Virus record (IMG/VR): IMGVR_UViG_3300020054_000866
Location: 45,823-109,822 of that record
Direction: 5' to 3' (one strand)
Length of the DNA stretch: 64,000 nt
Origin: a virus
In this document: positions 8,293-16,096 of the stretch, piece after piece
How the letters are laid out: every line of letters begins with the position of its first letter
Numbering within the stretch: the first letter of the stretch is position 1
Notes under the pieces: model-generated
What the model was told of the DNA's origin: nothing
The model's database searches: none
The model's input: only the letters and a program-made list of their open reading frames with translations
Position numbers and translations under genes: made by a program

Positions 8293-9042
8293 ATGAGTGG
8301 TATTCAACGGTCGTTGACCATTATGGTCTACGGCGAGTCAAAGGTCGGAAAGTCGACATTCGCAGTGACAGCACCGTACCCGCGTCTCATGCTCGACGTG
8401 GAGGGCGGACACAGATTCCTCCCGATCAACGTAAAGTACTGGGACCCGATGCGCGAGGAGCCTCCTGTAGCAGATGGAAGCTGGGACACGTGCGTTGTCA
8501 ACGTGACCGAGTACGACACTGTTCTCAAGGCGTACCAGTGGCTGCAGCTCGGTAAGCATCAGTTCAAGTCGCTGATCATCGACTCGATCTCAGAGCTCCA
8601 GGTAAAGTGCGTCGACAGCATTGCTGGAAAGAATCAAATGCAGATGCAACAGTGGGGCGAGCTTCTTCGTCACATGGGCGGTCTGCTTCGAGATCTCCGC
8701 GATCTTACGATGCACCCAGTCGCGCCTCTGGAGGCGATCGTACTTACCGCGATGGCAAGAATGGGTCAAGACGGTCGCTATCGTCCGTACCTCCAGGGGC
8801 AGCTTGCCATTCAGGCACCGTACTTCTACGACATTCTCGGCGCGGTTACCGTCGAGACATTCCCAAATCCTGACCCAACGCAGCCGCCAATCAAGGCGCG
8901 TCAAATGTACGTCGAGCGTACTAGCGACTACGAGGCAGGCGAGCGTGTTCAGGGACGACTTGGTAAAGTCGTCGATCAACAGAATCTCAGCGTCGAGTCG
9001 ATGCTGGACATTGTCTTCGGCCCTCGGCCGAGTGAAAGCTAA
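8293..9042 (+). CDS. RecA/Sak4-like phage recombination ATPase
   Basis: A 249-residue P-loop ATPase with YGESKVGKSTFA (Walker A) near residue 12, LMLDVEGGHRF as the next strand, and SLIIDSISELQ as Walker B. Size and pattern match the Sak4 family of phage single-strand annealing/RecA-core ATPases, which work with an SSB. The next gene is SSB-like, which supports this. The start is ATG with only 3 nt after the nuclease stop. Confidence 0.85.
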   Translation: MSGIQRSLTIMVYGESKVGKSTFAVTAPYPRLMLDVEGGHRFLPINVKYWDPMREEPPVADGSWDTCVVNVTEYDTVLKAYQWLQLGKHQFKSLIIDSISELQVKCVDSIAGKNQMQMQQWGELLRHMGGLLRDLRDLTMHPVAPLEAIVLTAMARMGQDGRYRPYLQGQLAIQAPYFYDILGAVTVETFPNPDPTQPPIKARQMYVERTSDYEAGERVQGRLGKVVDQQNLSVESMLDIVFGPRPSES

Positions 9043-9076
9043 CAACAACAACAACACCAAAGGATAGGTGATAGAC

Positions 9077-9673
9077 ATGACTAGCCTCAACTGGGGTGAC
9101 CTCATCAGCGAAGCAGGGGATGTTGGCTACGAGCCACTTCCCGACGGCGACTACGATCTCAAGATCGTGGAGGCAAACGCCAAGGTGACTCAGACTGGAA
9201 AGACGATGTTCGCAGTCAAGGCGCAGGTTACGACTGGCGCCCACGCGAAGCGTCTCGTCTGGGACAATCTCGTCGTTTCGACCGACAACCCGAACGCTCT
9301 CGCGATCTTCTTCAGGAAGATGGGAGCTCTCGGTCTCGGTCGTGACTTCTTCTCAACCAACCCGAGCAACGCTCAGATCGAGCAGGCGCTTGTAGATCGC
9401 CCGTTCCGCGGGCAGGTTGGCAGCCGCACTTGGCAGGGCCAGAAGAAGAACGAGATCAAGGCGTACTACTCGGCCAATCCGGCGAACGCCGTTGCCGCGT
9501 CTGCCCCTCCCGCCGCAGCTGCGGCCCCTCCCGCTGCTGCGCCAGCGCCGCCCACGGCGCCGGCTCCGGCTCCGGCCGCGCCGGTCGCTGCGCCAGAGGC
9601 CGCGCCTGTTGCGGAAGCAGCGCCCGCTGCTGCTGAGGCAGCCCCCTCAGCGCCGCCTGCTGCGCCGTTCTGA
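9077..9673 (+). CDS. Single-stranded DNA-binding-like protein (DUF669-type) with Ala/Pro-rich tail
   Basis: A product of about 198 residues. The first ~135 form a compact domain (GDYDLKIVEANAKVTQTGKT ... LVWDNLVV ... FRGQVGSRTWQGQKKNEIKA) matching phage SSB-like proteins paired with Sak4 ATPases. The C-terminal ~60 residues are almost only Ala, Pro, Val and Glu, and end in APF, resembling the protein-interaction tip of SSB tails. I chose the ATG at 9077 because aggtgat lies just upstream; a GTG at 9068 is in frame. A strong hairpin terminator follows, so this ends the replication operon. Confidence 0.8.
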   Translation: MTSLNWGDLISEAGDVGYEPLPDGDYDLKIVEANAKVTQTGKTMFAVKAQVTTGAHAKRLVWDNLVVSTDNPNALAIFFRKMGALGLGRDFFSTNPSNAQIEQALVDRPFRGQVGSRTWQGQKKNEIKAYYSANPANAVAASAPPAAAAAPPAAAPAPPTAPAPAPAAPVAAPEAAPVAEAAPAAAEAAPSAPPAAPF

Positions 9674-9685
9674 TAGCTGTAGGTG

Positions 9686-9718
9686 AGTCGCCCGCTCCGT
9701 CTTCAGGGGCGGGCGGCT
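9686..9718 (+). terminator. Rho-independent-like terminator after the SSB gene
   Basis: A hairpin with 13-nt arms (agtcgcccgctcc and ggggcgggcggct), two G-T pairs and a 7-nt loop gtcttca. It is followed by a moderately T-rich stretch (gcaatttctttt). It separates the replication genes from the glycosyltransferase-like genes. Confidence 0.75.
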
Positions 9719-9747
9719 AGCCTGCAATTTCTTTTCTAAGGACACAA

Positions 9748-10950
9748 ATGCGTATTCTAATGACAGGTTTTACCGCTCTGCAAATAAACACAGAGCGTAG
9801 AACGATCAAGAAGATCGACGTGCCAGCGTCTATTGCCGAAGCACTCGAGTCTCGAGGGCACTCTGTCGACTGGAGAAGAGTGACTCCCGGGGAAGATCTC
9901 TCATCATACGACGTCGCCTGGGTAAACCTTGCGCCGCTAAACTCGCTGAACGGTCGCCAGGGCGCGATGGGTGCGCTGTACACGCTCTCCTCTGGTCTGC
10001 CCGCCGTTGGATTCTTCGATGACTGGCAATTCGCCGCAGTGTTTAACGCGTCACGAGCGTTGAAGCGACATCCAGAGCTTCTGTATAAGTATCTATTGTC
10101 TGGGCCGAGAGGCGATGAGCCGGCGACGTACTACTCGTATGATGACGCGAAGGCAGCACTTGATCGCGTCGCGGCGAAGAACCCTGAGGACGCAGCGAAA
10201 TGCGGTCTTGGGCGGTACTTCTTCAATGACACTGACGAGAACATCAAGCTTTACGAAAACCAACTTGTCGCTGCTGGAGAGTCTATGCTCGCTGAGCGCT
10301 GGGCAGCAGGCCTTGTTCCGGCGTGCCCAATGTACGCGTTTGGTGATAGGCAGCTCGTAAGAAAGCGAATGCCTAAGGAAATGAATGGCATAGAAGCGCT
10401 CGACCCGAGCTCGACTATCTATAACATCCTAGCGAGCAGCGAGCCGCTGCCACCGGAGAGCAAGCAGAGATCGTGGGTTCTCGGCGCGCTGATGCCGCAC
10501 GATACGTGGCTAGAAAAGAAGAAGCCCGAGTGGCCGGTAGAAATCATCGGAAGCAGAAAGCTTATTAAGAAGTTCGGCGGGCAGCGTCTTGACACGGAAG
10601 AAGACGTTCTAGCGTTCTACAACAATCACTGGGGGATTCTGTCTCCGCCGTATCCACACGCTGGCAGCGGTTGGTGGAGAAGCAGATTTATGTACGCCGC
10701 TCGAGTTAGGTCTATTCTTGTAGTAGATAAAGGCGAAGGCGACCCTATCGGTGACGCGTACAAAATCACAATCAAACAAGTCGAGAGTATGAGCGACGCT
10801 GAGCTCGAGGAAACTGCCAGAGCGCAGGCCGAGTCTCTTCGCCCGTACATGCCAAGCTACGATTCTTTTGTAGATCACTGCGAAAGAATTGTTCTTAGGG
10901 CGATCAACGAAGACAAAGGTTTGAAGATACACCCAGACGGAAGTAGATGA
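9748..10950 (+). CDS. Glycosyltransferase-like protein, candidate DNA-base glycosyltransferase (copy 1)
   Basis: The 400-residue product begins with a Rossmann-like strand (MRILMTGFTALQ) and contains YDVAWVNLAPLNSLNGRQG. A C-terminal donor-site-like segment, SPPYPHAGSGWWRSR at ~residue 300, is followed by SILVVDKGEGD. This is the layout of GT-B enzymes. Similar phage proteins occur beside hydroxymethylated-base synthesis genes; I infer a role in sugar addition to modified DNA, but sugar and acceptor are unknown. It is homologous by eye to the next gene (shared start, shared PL-SL motif, shared WW-x-R and VESMS motifs). A good Shine-Dalgarno, aagga, precedes the ATG. Confidence 0.6.
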   Translation: MRILMTGFTALQINTERRTIKKIDVPASIAEALESRGHSVDWRRVTPGEDLSSYDVAWVNLAPLNSLNGRQGAMGALYTLSSGLPAVGFFDDWQFAAVFNASRALKRHPELLYKYLLSGPRGDEPATYYSYDDAKAALDRVAAKNPEDAAKCGLGRYFFNDTDENIKLYENQLVAAGESMLAERWAAGLVPACPMYAFGDRQLVRKRMPKEMNGIEALDPSSTIYNILASSEPLPPESKQRSWVLGALMPHDTWLEKKKPEWPVEIIGSRKLIKKFGGQRLDTEEDVLAFYNNHWGILSPPYPHAGSGWWRSRFMYAARVRSILVVDKGEGDPIGDAYKITIKQVESMSDAELEETARAQAESLRPYMPSYDSFVDHCERIVLRAINEDKGLKIHPDGSR

Positions 10951-11972
10951 TGAAAAACATCGCGGTGACTGGGATGACAGCATCTCAGTACTCAAGATCG
11001 CGCAATTCATCGTCACTAAGCTTTGTCGCCTGTCTAAGCGACGCTGCTACCATGTATGGAGACGACGTCCGTGTTTCGTGGATAAAGCCGTCTGTCTCTC
11101 ACGCGCAAAGCGACTTTGAAGAATACGATGCGATACTTGTCGGTCTTTCTCCTCTTCTAAGTCTTGCTTCTCACTGCGCGTACGGCGTTCTTAATGTCGT
11201 CGGCATGCTAAAGGGCGATCAACGACTGCACTTCTATATTGACGCTCCTGACCCGGCAAAGATACGTCAAAGTCTGAGCGCGATTGTAAAGACGCCAGAG
11301 TCGTTGAAAAAGCCGATCTATAAGAATAGAAACGAGTACTCTAAAGTTTCTGGCTCAAGTGAGATTGTAGACAGGCTCGCTGAGTCTGCTGAGTATCTGT
11401 ATTCAGACAAAAACTACAGAGTGCTGTACCCAGCGTTCTCGTTCACAGACGACGTTCACGTATCAAGAAAGTTGTTCGGGGAGGACTCGCTGAGAATGGT
11501 TCCGTTCAACTTCGATGCTCTATACACGAGGCAGGAAGTTGACGCAGTAATTTCAGCGGAGAAAAGCAAGCTATGGCTTGTAGAAAATCACAAGACGCGC
11601 TGGTTTGAGAGAATGAAAAATCTTCTTTCATATGACTGGGAACCGGTCAAAATTAAAAGAATGCAGCCGGACACCGTGTCACTAGACAGAATTTGCAGAT
11701 CCACGGGAACAATCATATGCCCGCAAAACGACTCAATTACGTGGTGGACGTACAGATTAGTGCAATCTTTAGCAGCTCTAGTCCCGGTTTGTACAGAATG
11801 GCGAGATACAATCTCTATCGGGCAGTCATGGTCTGCCATACCGCAGGCCGTCGAGTCGATGAGCATAGCGGAGAGATACTCTCTAGCATTAGAACAACTG
11901 GAGCAATACTCTCTATCTATTAGAGACGCAGAGACAGAGACATCTAGACTATTTAAGGAGCTTTCACTCTAA
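10947..11972 (+). CDS. Glycosyltransferase-like protein, paralogue (copy 2)
   Basis: A 341-residue paralogue of the upstream protein: IAVTGMTASQYSRSR at the start, YDAILVGLSPLLSLASHCAYG in the N-terminal domain, and SITWWTYRLVQSLAAL then VESMSIAERYSLA in the C-terminal domain. The glycine-rich HAGSG of copy 1 is NDSIT here, so donor binding may differ. A two-enzyme arrangement would allow two sugars, or an initiating and an extending step. The ATG overlaps the copy 1 stop (ATGA), so expression is coupled. Function is inferred. Confidence 0.55.
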   Translation: MMKNIAVTGMTASQYSRSRNSSSLSFVACLSDAATMYGDDVRVSWIKPSVSHAQSDFEEYDAILVGLSPLLSLASHCAYGVLNVVGMLKGDQRLHFYIDAPDPAKIRQSLSAIVKTPESLKKPIYKNRNEYSKVSGSSEIVDRLAESAEYLYSDKNYRVLYPAFSFTDDVHVSRKLFGEDSLRMVPFNFDALYTRQEVDAVISAEKSKLWLVENHKTRWFERMKNLLSYDWEPVKIKRMQPDTVSLDRICRSTGTIICPQNDSITWWTYRLVQSLAALVPVCTEWRDTISIGQSWSAIPQAVESMSIAERYSLALEQLEQYSLSIRDAETETSRLFKELSL

Positions 11973-12445
11973 TGAACATTCTATTTAATCAGTGGCTTGA
12001 AAAGACAAAGAAGCTTCAATCAGAAGTCTACGGTGTAGATTACTCCGTGTTTCATAGCGACAGCCCAGAAGATCTTCGAGCGCTTATCGAGTACATCCGC
12101 TGGAACATGCTTGCTATTGATGACGAGCTCTCGGAGGTTCGCAAGGCGATTTCTTGGAAGCCTTGGCAGCACGACGAGCCGTACGCTGATCGCCGCGAGA
12201 TTCTCAAGGAATGCGTAGACGTTCTTCATTTTGTCGCTAACATTCTCTGCGCCGCTGGTGCACTTGATGAAGATCTTGATTCTGAGTACATCGCAAAGAT
12301 GCAAATCAACGCGAATAGACAGAAGGCCGGGTACAGAGTTCTTGATGACGGCATGAAGTGCAAACTGTGCGCGCGTGCCTTAGACGACTACGACACCTCC
12401 TCGTGTAAGGAAGACGGGTGCCCGCAGCGTCATGGAGTCGTCTGA
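11972..12445 (+). CDS. mazG: MazG-like nucleotide pyrophosphohydrolase with C-terminal Cys cluster
   Basis: A 157-residue all-alpha protein. DDELSEVRKAI supplies the first ExxE motif and ILKECVDVLHFVANIL supplies the ExxD motif of MazG/dUTPase-like pyrophosphohydrolases. The last ~35 residues carry CKLCARA and CKEDGC, a likely zinc site. The enzyme would hydrolyse a dNTP to dNMP. Beside a dCMP-type ThyA homologue the natural analogue is T4 dCTPase (gp56), which removes unmodified dCTP, but the substrate is not provable here. The start is TAATG-coupled to the upstream gene. Confidence 0.8.
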   Translation: MNILFNQWLEKTKKLQSEVYGVDYSVFHSDSPEDLRALIEYIRWNMLAIDDELSEVRKAISWKPWQHDEPYADRREILKECVDVLHFVANILCAAGALDEDLDSEYIAKMQINANRQKAGYRVLDDGMKCKLCARALDDYDTSSCKEDGCPQRHGVV

Positions 12446-12677
12446 GTTCGCGTGGGTTGATGTTTCAGCCCAGACAATCAAGCAAGGTGACGTACTGCGA
12501 GTAAAGCTCGATGCGTACACGACTTCTGCTGGAAAAATGCACAACGGGCGGCTAGTTCGAGTAAGAGAAGTAAAAGACGGAGACGTAAGAGTACACACTA
12601 TTGACTTAAAGACACCACATATCAACGACGCGAGGCACGCGCCTCATCGTCTTGAACGGAAGGTAAGCGTTTTATGA
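12432..12677 (+). CDS. Small hypothetical beta-rich protein
   Basis: An 81-residue product overlapping the MazG gene by 14 nt. It is beta-rich with a QGDVLRVKLDAYTT strand pair and NGRLVRVREVKDGDVRVHTI, which resembles an SH3/KOW-like barrel. I see no catalytic motif. It overlaps the next gene by 4 nt. Its role is unknown, possibly nucleic-acid or protein binding. Confidence 0.6.
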   Translation: MESSEFAWVDVSAQTIKQGDVLRVKLDAYTTSAGKMHNGRLVRVREVKDGDVRVHTIDLKTPHINDARHAPHRLERKVSVL

Positions 12678-12868
12678 GAGCAATAGTAAGATTTACAGCC
12701 GTCGGTAGTGACATCGAAGAGCTGCTATCAAAACTTAGAGAAGAATGGGCGTCGCTGTCAAATGGAAAAGACTTCCCAAGAGACAGCTCGATTGACATAG
12801 ACAAGTTAGAAGAAACTGACGAAAAATACAGGGCCGTGTGCACCGCTCGAGTTAATATAGAAACCTGA
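12674..12868 (+). CDS. Small hypothetical protein
   Basis: A 64-residue acidic protein starting at an ATG that overlaps the preceding stop. It predicts as a beta strand (RAIVRFTAVGSD), a helix, and a final strand (YRAVCTARVNI), so a small alpha/beta sandwich is likely. Family unknown. It lies in the same tight operon as MazG. Confidence 0.55.
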   Translation: MRAIVRFTAVGSDIEELLSKLREEWASLSNGKDFPRDSSIDIDKLEETDEKYRAVCTARVNIET

Positions 12869-12873
12869 GGAAA

Positions 12874-13182
12874 ATGACAAAAAAGATTGAAACCACGAGC
12901 GAGTCTCCAAGAGAGAAGATGCTTTCGGAGGCAGCAAAAATTATCTCTGGAGAGCGTGATCTTCAGTACGGCGGACCGGAAGACAATTTCCAAAGAATCG
13001 CGTCGCTATGGTCAGTCATTTTTGACAGAGACTTCAGCAAAGAAGATGTCGCAATGGCAATGATCGCAGTAAAACTCGCGCGATTTTCTTCCAACTACGG
13101 ATTTCAACCAGACACCTGGACGGACATCGCGGGGTACGCGGCGTGCGGTTACGAGGTCGGGTTGATCGACTCAGGAGAGTGA
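12874..13182 (+). CDS. DUF6378-like phage protein
   Basis: A 102-residue protein with the pattern EKMLSEAAKIISGERDLQYGGPEDNF, then VAMAMIAVKLARF, then DTWTDIAGYAACG. This is the all-alpha, MazG-like phage domain annotated DUF6378 in many phages. The conserved acidic and YG-x-PE-x-NF residues are visible. Biochemical role unproven; nucleotide binding is plausible from the fold and from MazG nearby. The ATG has tgagga upstream. Confidence 0.7.
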   Translation: MTKKIETTSESPREKMLSEAAKIISGERDLQYGGPEDNFQRIASLWSVIFDRDFSKEDVAMAMIAVKLARFSSNYGFQPDTWTDIAGYAACGYEVGLIDSGE

Positions 13183-13183
13183 C

Positions 13184-14431
13184 ATGAGCACGAAAAAGTT
13201 TATCGACTGCAACGGCCTCGCTGGCTTCATGAGCCTTGGCTTTGTAAACTCCGGAATGGAGATGCTGGCAAGGACTGGGACGTTGAACTTCGGTAATCCA
13301 GTTGCAGAAGTGAATAGACATCATCTCGGCAACTCGTGGAACTCGTCATTCTCCGATGATCCGAGCGACTGGCCTGATATGGAAGCAGACATTGTTCTCG
13401 GCTGCCCGCCGTGCTCTGGATGGTCTCTATGGTCTGGCCCGGCAAACCGCGGGCCTGATGCTAAGGCTCACGAGCATACTCGCGCGTTCATGAGATACGC
13501 AGCTCGCATCAAGCCGAAGATGATTGTCTTTGAATGTGTGCAGCAAGCGTACACTCAAGGACGACCAATGATGAATCAGTATCGTCAAATGGTAGAGGAT
13601 CTCTCAGGCAAGCAGTACGATCTCTATCACGTCAAGCACAACAATCTCCAGGTCGGCGGATTCTCATATCGCATGCGGTACTTCTGGGTTGCTGTTGAAA
13701 AAGGCATGCCGTTTGGCGCTCACGCTGAGACGCCTAGCGAGATGCCTAGAATGATAGACGTAATTGGTGACCTCGAGCACTGCGAGATCACGTGGGACCG
13801 ACAGGCGTACTCCAACGACGGGTCGAAGTACGTTGCCGATCTCAGAAACCAAGACGGTACTGTTGACGGTCACATGAACAAGACAAATCTCGAGTCGCAG
13901 AGAATTCAAGAAATCTTTGACATCATCGGCAACGATGGTTGGAAGCCGATGAAGCAGATGAACGAGGCTCTTAAGCTCGCCGTCGAGATGAACGGAGGGT
14001 ACTTTCCACAGAGCTGGAGCAACAAAGAAGACAAGATTCGCGCCAATGACTTCTACATGGGGTTCTCACTCCCAGCAAGATGGGACGCTGAATCTTTCTG
14101 CCACGTGCTCACCGGTAGCGCGCTCGATCACGTCGTGCACCCAACGCAGCCGAGAAGAATCACTCACAGGGAGGCGGCAAGAATTCAAGGCCTTCCCGAT
14201 GATTGGGAAATCGTCGCCGCGAAGGACTACACCCCGCAGAGCGCGACTTGGGGCAAGGCAGTGGCGGTGCAGGCGGCTAACTGGATCGGAGAGGCCTGCT
14301 CAGCGGCCTTAGACGGCCAGCCAAACGGTCCACAGGGTGAATTGATTGGTGATCGCGAATACCTTCTCGACACTGACAAGGGCTTTAGTAGAAACTTCGT
14401 CAAGAAGAACTTCTACCAGCGAGAAGACTAA
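13184..14431 (+). CDS. DNA (cytosine-5) methyltransferase family protein
   Basis: A 415-residue enzyme. Motif I is IDCNGLAGFMSLGF, motif IV is GCPPCSGWS with the catalytic Cys, motif VI is FECVQQA (Glu kept, but ENV replaced by ECV), and motif VIII is YRMRYFWVAV. Motif IX is RITHREAARIQGLPDDW, and motif X is SATWGKAVAVQAANWIGE. The target recognition region between VIII and IX is long. The enzyme would transfer a methyl group to cytosine C5 in DNA. This is odd if the phage already carries C5-substituted cytosine; it may act on residual or host cytosines, or be a step of another modification. The start is 1 nt after the preceding stop. Confidence 0.85.
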   Translation: MSTKKFIDCNGLAGFMSLGFVNSGMEMLARTGTLNFGNPVAEVNRHHLGNSWNSSFSDDPSDWPDMEADIVLGCPPCSGWSLWSGPANRGPDAKAHEHTRAFMRYAARIKPKMIVFECVQQAYTQGRPMMNQYRQMVEDLSGKQYDLYHVKHNNLQVGGFSYRMRYFWVAVEKGMPFGAHAETPSEMPRMIDVIGDLEHCEITWDRQAYSNDGSKYVADLRNQDGTVDGHMNKTNLESQRIQEIFDIIGNDGWKPMKQMNEALKLAVEMNGGYFPQSWSNKEDKIRANDFYMGFSLPARWDAESFCHVLTGSALDHVVHPTQPRRITHREAARIQGLPDDWEIVAAKDYTPQSATWGKAVAVQAANWIGEACSAALDGQPNGPQGELIGDREYLLDTDKGFSRNFVKKNFYQRED

Positions 14432-14437
14432 GTCGTT

Positions 14438-14463
14438 CTAAAGAAAGCGCCATTTGATATAGT
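14438..14463 (+). promoter_or_regulatory. Promoter candidate with CTAAAGA box, long-spacer variant
   Basis: CTAAAGA at 14438-14444 is followed by tatagt at 14458-14463, a 13-nt spacer. The same box occurs on the right arm 3 nt from its -10, so the spacing here is longer by 10 nt, about one helical turn. The downstream leader carries the ribosome site acggag before the ATG at 14503. Confidence 0.45.
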
Positions 14464-14502
14464 GGCGGCAGACAGTAGCTGTCAACTAATACGGAGCGAC
14501 GC

Positions 14503-15015
14503 ATGCAATCATTTCTAGTCTCGACTGACTCGTTTGAGACAACAGCAAAAGTACTAGACAACAAGCGCCTGCATAAGCAGACTCTTGAGGCATGGCAGTG
14601 CTTGCTAACAATCTCTGGCCTAGACCCAGAGGGCAACGACCGAAACCCTAAGGGCTGGGTGAATCACCCAGTTGTAAAAATGTGGCGCGGCTACGAGACA
14701 GTGTTTGTCTCATACATCTCGGCTACGTACTTCGAGTGGCGATCGCGCGGGTACAAATCAACTCTTCTTGAGAAAACGTACAGAACGTACGATCTAGCAG
14801 TCTCACTAGGCCGTGTCTCTTCCGAGTATCGACTCCCACCATGGATGCAAGACTCTACGTACTTTAGCAGCCTATGTTCTACTCATCGGACCGCACTCCT
14901 GTGCAAGAACTACGAGTGGTACCATCAGTTCGGCTGGCCAGAGGACTCGGGGACTGCACCAGAGACGTACGAGTACTTGTGGCCTCATCAAGACGGCTAC
15001 GTCATCGCCGGCTAA
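14503..15015 (+). CDS. Pyrimidine-dimer DNA glycosylase-like protein (MSMEG_6728/Pyr_excise family)
   Basis: A 170-residue protein with the family's start (MQSFLVSTDSFETTAKVLDNKRL, quoted here in part: FETTAKVLDNKRLHKQ), then WVNHPVVKMWRGYE and SYISATYFEWRSRGY. These match the MSMEG_6728-type group related to T4 endonuclease V by pattern. The N-terminal Met-Gln differs from the Thr2 nucleophile of T4 endonuclease V, so glycosylase activity is uncertain. It has its own promoter candidate and ribosome site. It probably repairs or senses DNA base lesions. Confidence 0.7.
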   Translation: MQSFLVSTDSFETTAKVLDNKRLHKQTLEAWQCLLTISGLDPEGNDRNPKGWVNHPVVKMWRGYETVFVSYISATYFEWRSRGYKSTLLEKTYRTYDLAVSLGRVSSEYRLPPWMQDSTYFSSLCSTHRTALLCKNYEWYHQFGWPEDSGTAPETYEYLWPHQDGYVIAG

Positions 15016-15059
15016 TCGGCTGAGATGGCCCTAGAGTTCCGCACAATAAACTCTACGAT

Positions 15060-15093
15060 ATTGCTCCGATAAGCAATGGTCATAGTATAGAAT
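15060..15093 (+). promoter_or_regulatory. Promoter with overlapping inverted repeat
   Basis: A perfect 6-bp inverted repeat (attgct, ccgata loop, agcaat, 15060-15077) sits just upstream of -10-like hexamers tagtat/tagaat (15083-15093). The next start codon, ATG at 15102, has no Shine-Dalgarno and lies 8 nt after tagaat, so the transcript may be leaderless. The repeat is a plausible operator. Confidence 0.4.
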
Positions 15094-15101
15094 TATTCGG
15101 T

Positions 15102-15443
15102 ATGAATGATTCACGCCCGGGCGAGACTCTATGGTCTGAGTGGTTAGGTGAAGACTACTCTTTATTCTCGAGCGGCGGAATTGTCTACTACACTATCGAG
15201 CACGTGGACATCGAGAATGAAGTTGTAAAGCGCGCTTTGGCATCGTCTCTTCAAAGAGATGGAGTAGCTCTCTCCTTAGGTGAAGGCTACAAATTTGTCG
15301 AGTCAGGTGTGCCGACACATGGATACGTCGGATACACAGACGGAGACGACGAGCCAACAGTTTGCGATTCCGACGGAGAGACATACTACGGTGACGAAAT
15401 CGACGAGGTGCTAGAAGCTACCTGGGTCGAAATCGATGCCTAG
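15102..15443 (+). CDS. Hypothetical acidic protein
   Basis: A 113-residue acidic protein without recognised motifs. The predicted pattern is mixed beta, with VYYTIEHVDIENEVVKRAL as a central strand-helix unit and an Asp/Glu-rich C terminus. It overlaps the WhiB gene by 8 nt, so the two are coupled and may act together in regulation. The absence of a ribosome site suggests leaderless expression. Confidence 0.6.
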   Translation: MNDSRPGETLWSEWLGEDYSLFSSGGIVYYTIEHVDIENEVVKRALASSLQRDGVALSLGEGYKFVESGVPTHGYVGYTDGDDEPTVCDSDGETYYGDEIDEVLEATWVEIDA

Positions 15444-15939
15444 CGGTCTAAGTAGATTCGACTGGCAAGACAACGCAGAGTGTAAGAAGCCAGAGAATAA
15501 GCATCTTGCCCCCAACTTCTTTTCTGCCGAGCTCAGGGACAGATACGACGCTAAGAATCTTTGCTACTCGTGTCCCGTAAGAAAAGACTGCCTCAAGTAC
15601 GCTCTTGAAGAAAAAGAACTTTGGGGCGTGTGGGGTGGCAAGGACGAGTCTGAAATACGAAGAGCGTTGTCAGTTTCTCACGAGGGCAAGGAAATACGAC
15701 GAACAAGATTCCCGAATTGCCCATATTGCGGAGCCCGTCCGGTCAAGCTTCAAGTTCTTGTGCGCCCATCACCTGAAGGCGGACGTTGGCCGACAATGCG
15801 ATTAGTAAATTGCACAGAGTGCGACTTCACCTGGAGAAGTAGAACAAGCGCAAACGCTGTAAGCGCATATCATTCAGCGCGAGAGAAGTCTAAAAAGAAG
15901 GCCGAGTCTTCAAAAAAGAGAAAGCCTAAGAAGACGTAA
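15436..15939 (+). CDS. WhiB-family iron-sulfur transcription regulator with extra zinc ribbon
   Basis: A 167-residue protein. The N-terminal WhiB domain has the four Cys (AEC near residue 15, then CYSCPVRKDC) and the LWGVWGG turn, the sigma-A-binding hallmark. A C-terminal half not usual in WhiB proteins carries CPYCGARP and NCTECDFTW, a zinc-ribbon pattern, and ends in a Lys-rich tail. Phage WhiB proteins can redirect host RNA polymerase. It is the last plus-strand gene; its stop is 1 nt from the end of the convergent minus-strand gene. Confidence 0.85.
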   Translation: MPSGLSRFDWQDNAECKKPENKHLAPNFFSAELRDRYDAKNLCYSCPVRKDCLKYALEEKELWGVWGGKDESEIRRALSVSHEGKEIRRTRFPNCPYCGARPVKLQVLVRPSPEGGRWPTMRLVNCTECDFTWRSRTSANAVSAYHSAREKSKKKAESSKKRKPKKT

Positions 15940-15940
15940 G

Positions 15941-16096
15941 TCAGTCGTGGCTGTGATCTCTTGCCGCAGCAAGAGACTGAGAAAGCGACGACACAGTCGC
16001 TTCTAGCATCGCAATCTTCTGCGCCTGCTGCGCGATCTGCGCGGTGAGACTGTTAATCACCTGCTGGACATCAAGTTGCATGTCTGGGTTTTCCAT
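15941..16096 (-). CDS. Small coiled-coil protein downstream of the tail fibre
   Basis: A 51-residue ORF that begins at ATG 16096, overlapping the upstream stop (TAATG). Residues ~8-40 form a heptad-like helix rich in Gln, Ile, Leu and Ala (QQVINSLTAQIAQQAQ). Its place right after the fibre gene suits a small tail-assembly or fibre-associated helper. It is the last gene of the late minus-strand block. Confidence 0.6.
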   Translation of the reverse strand: MENPDMQLDVQQVINSLTAQIAQQAQKIAMLEATVSSLSQSLAAARDHSHD

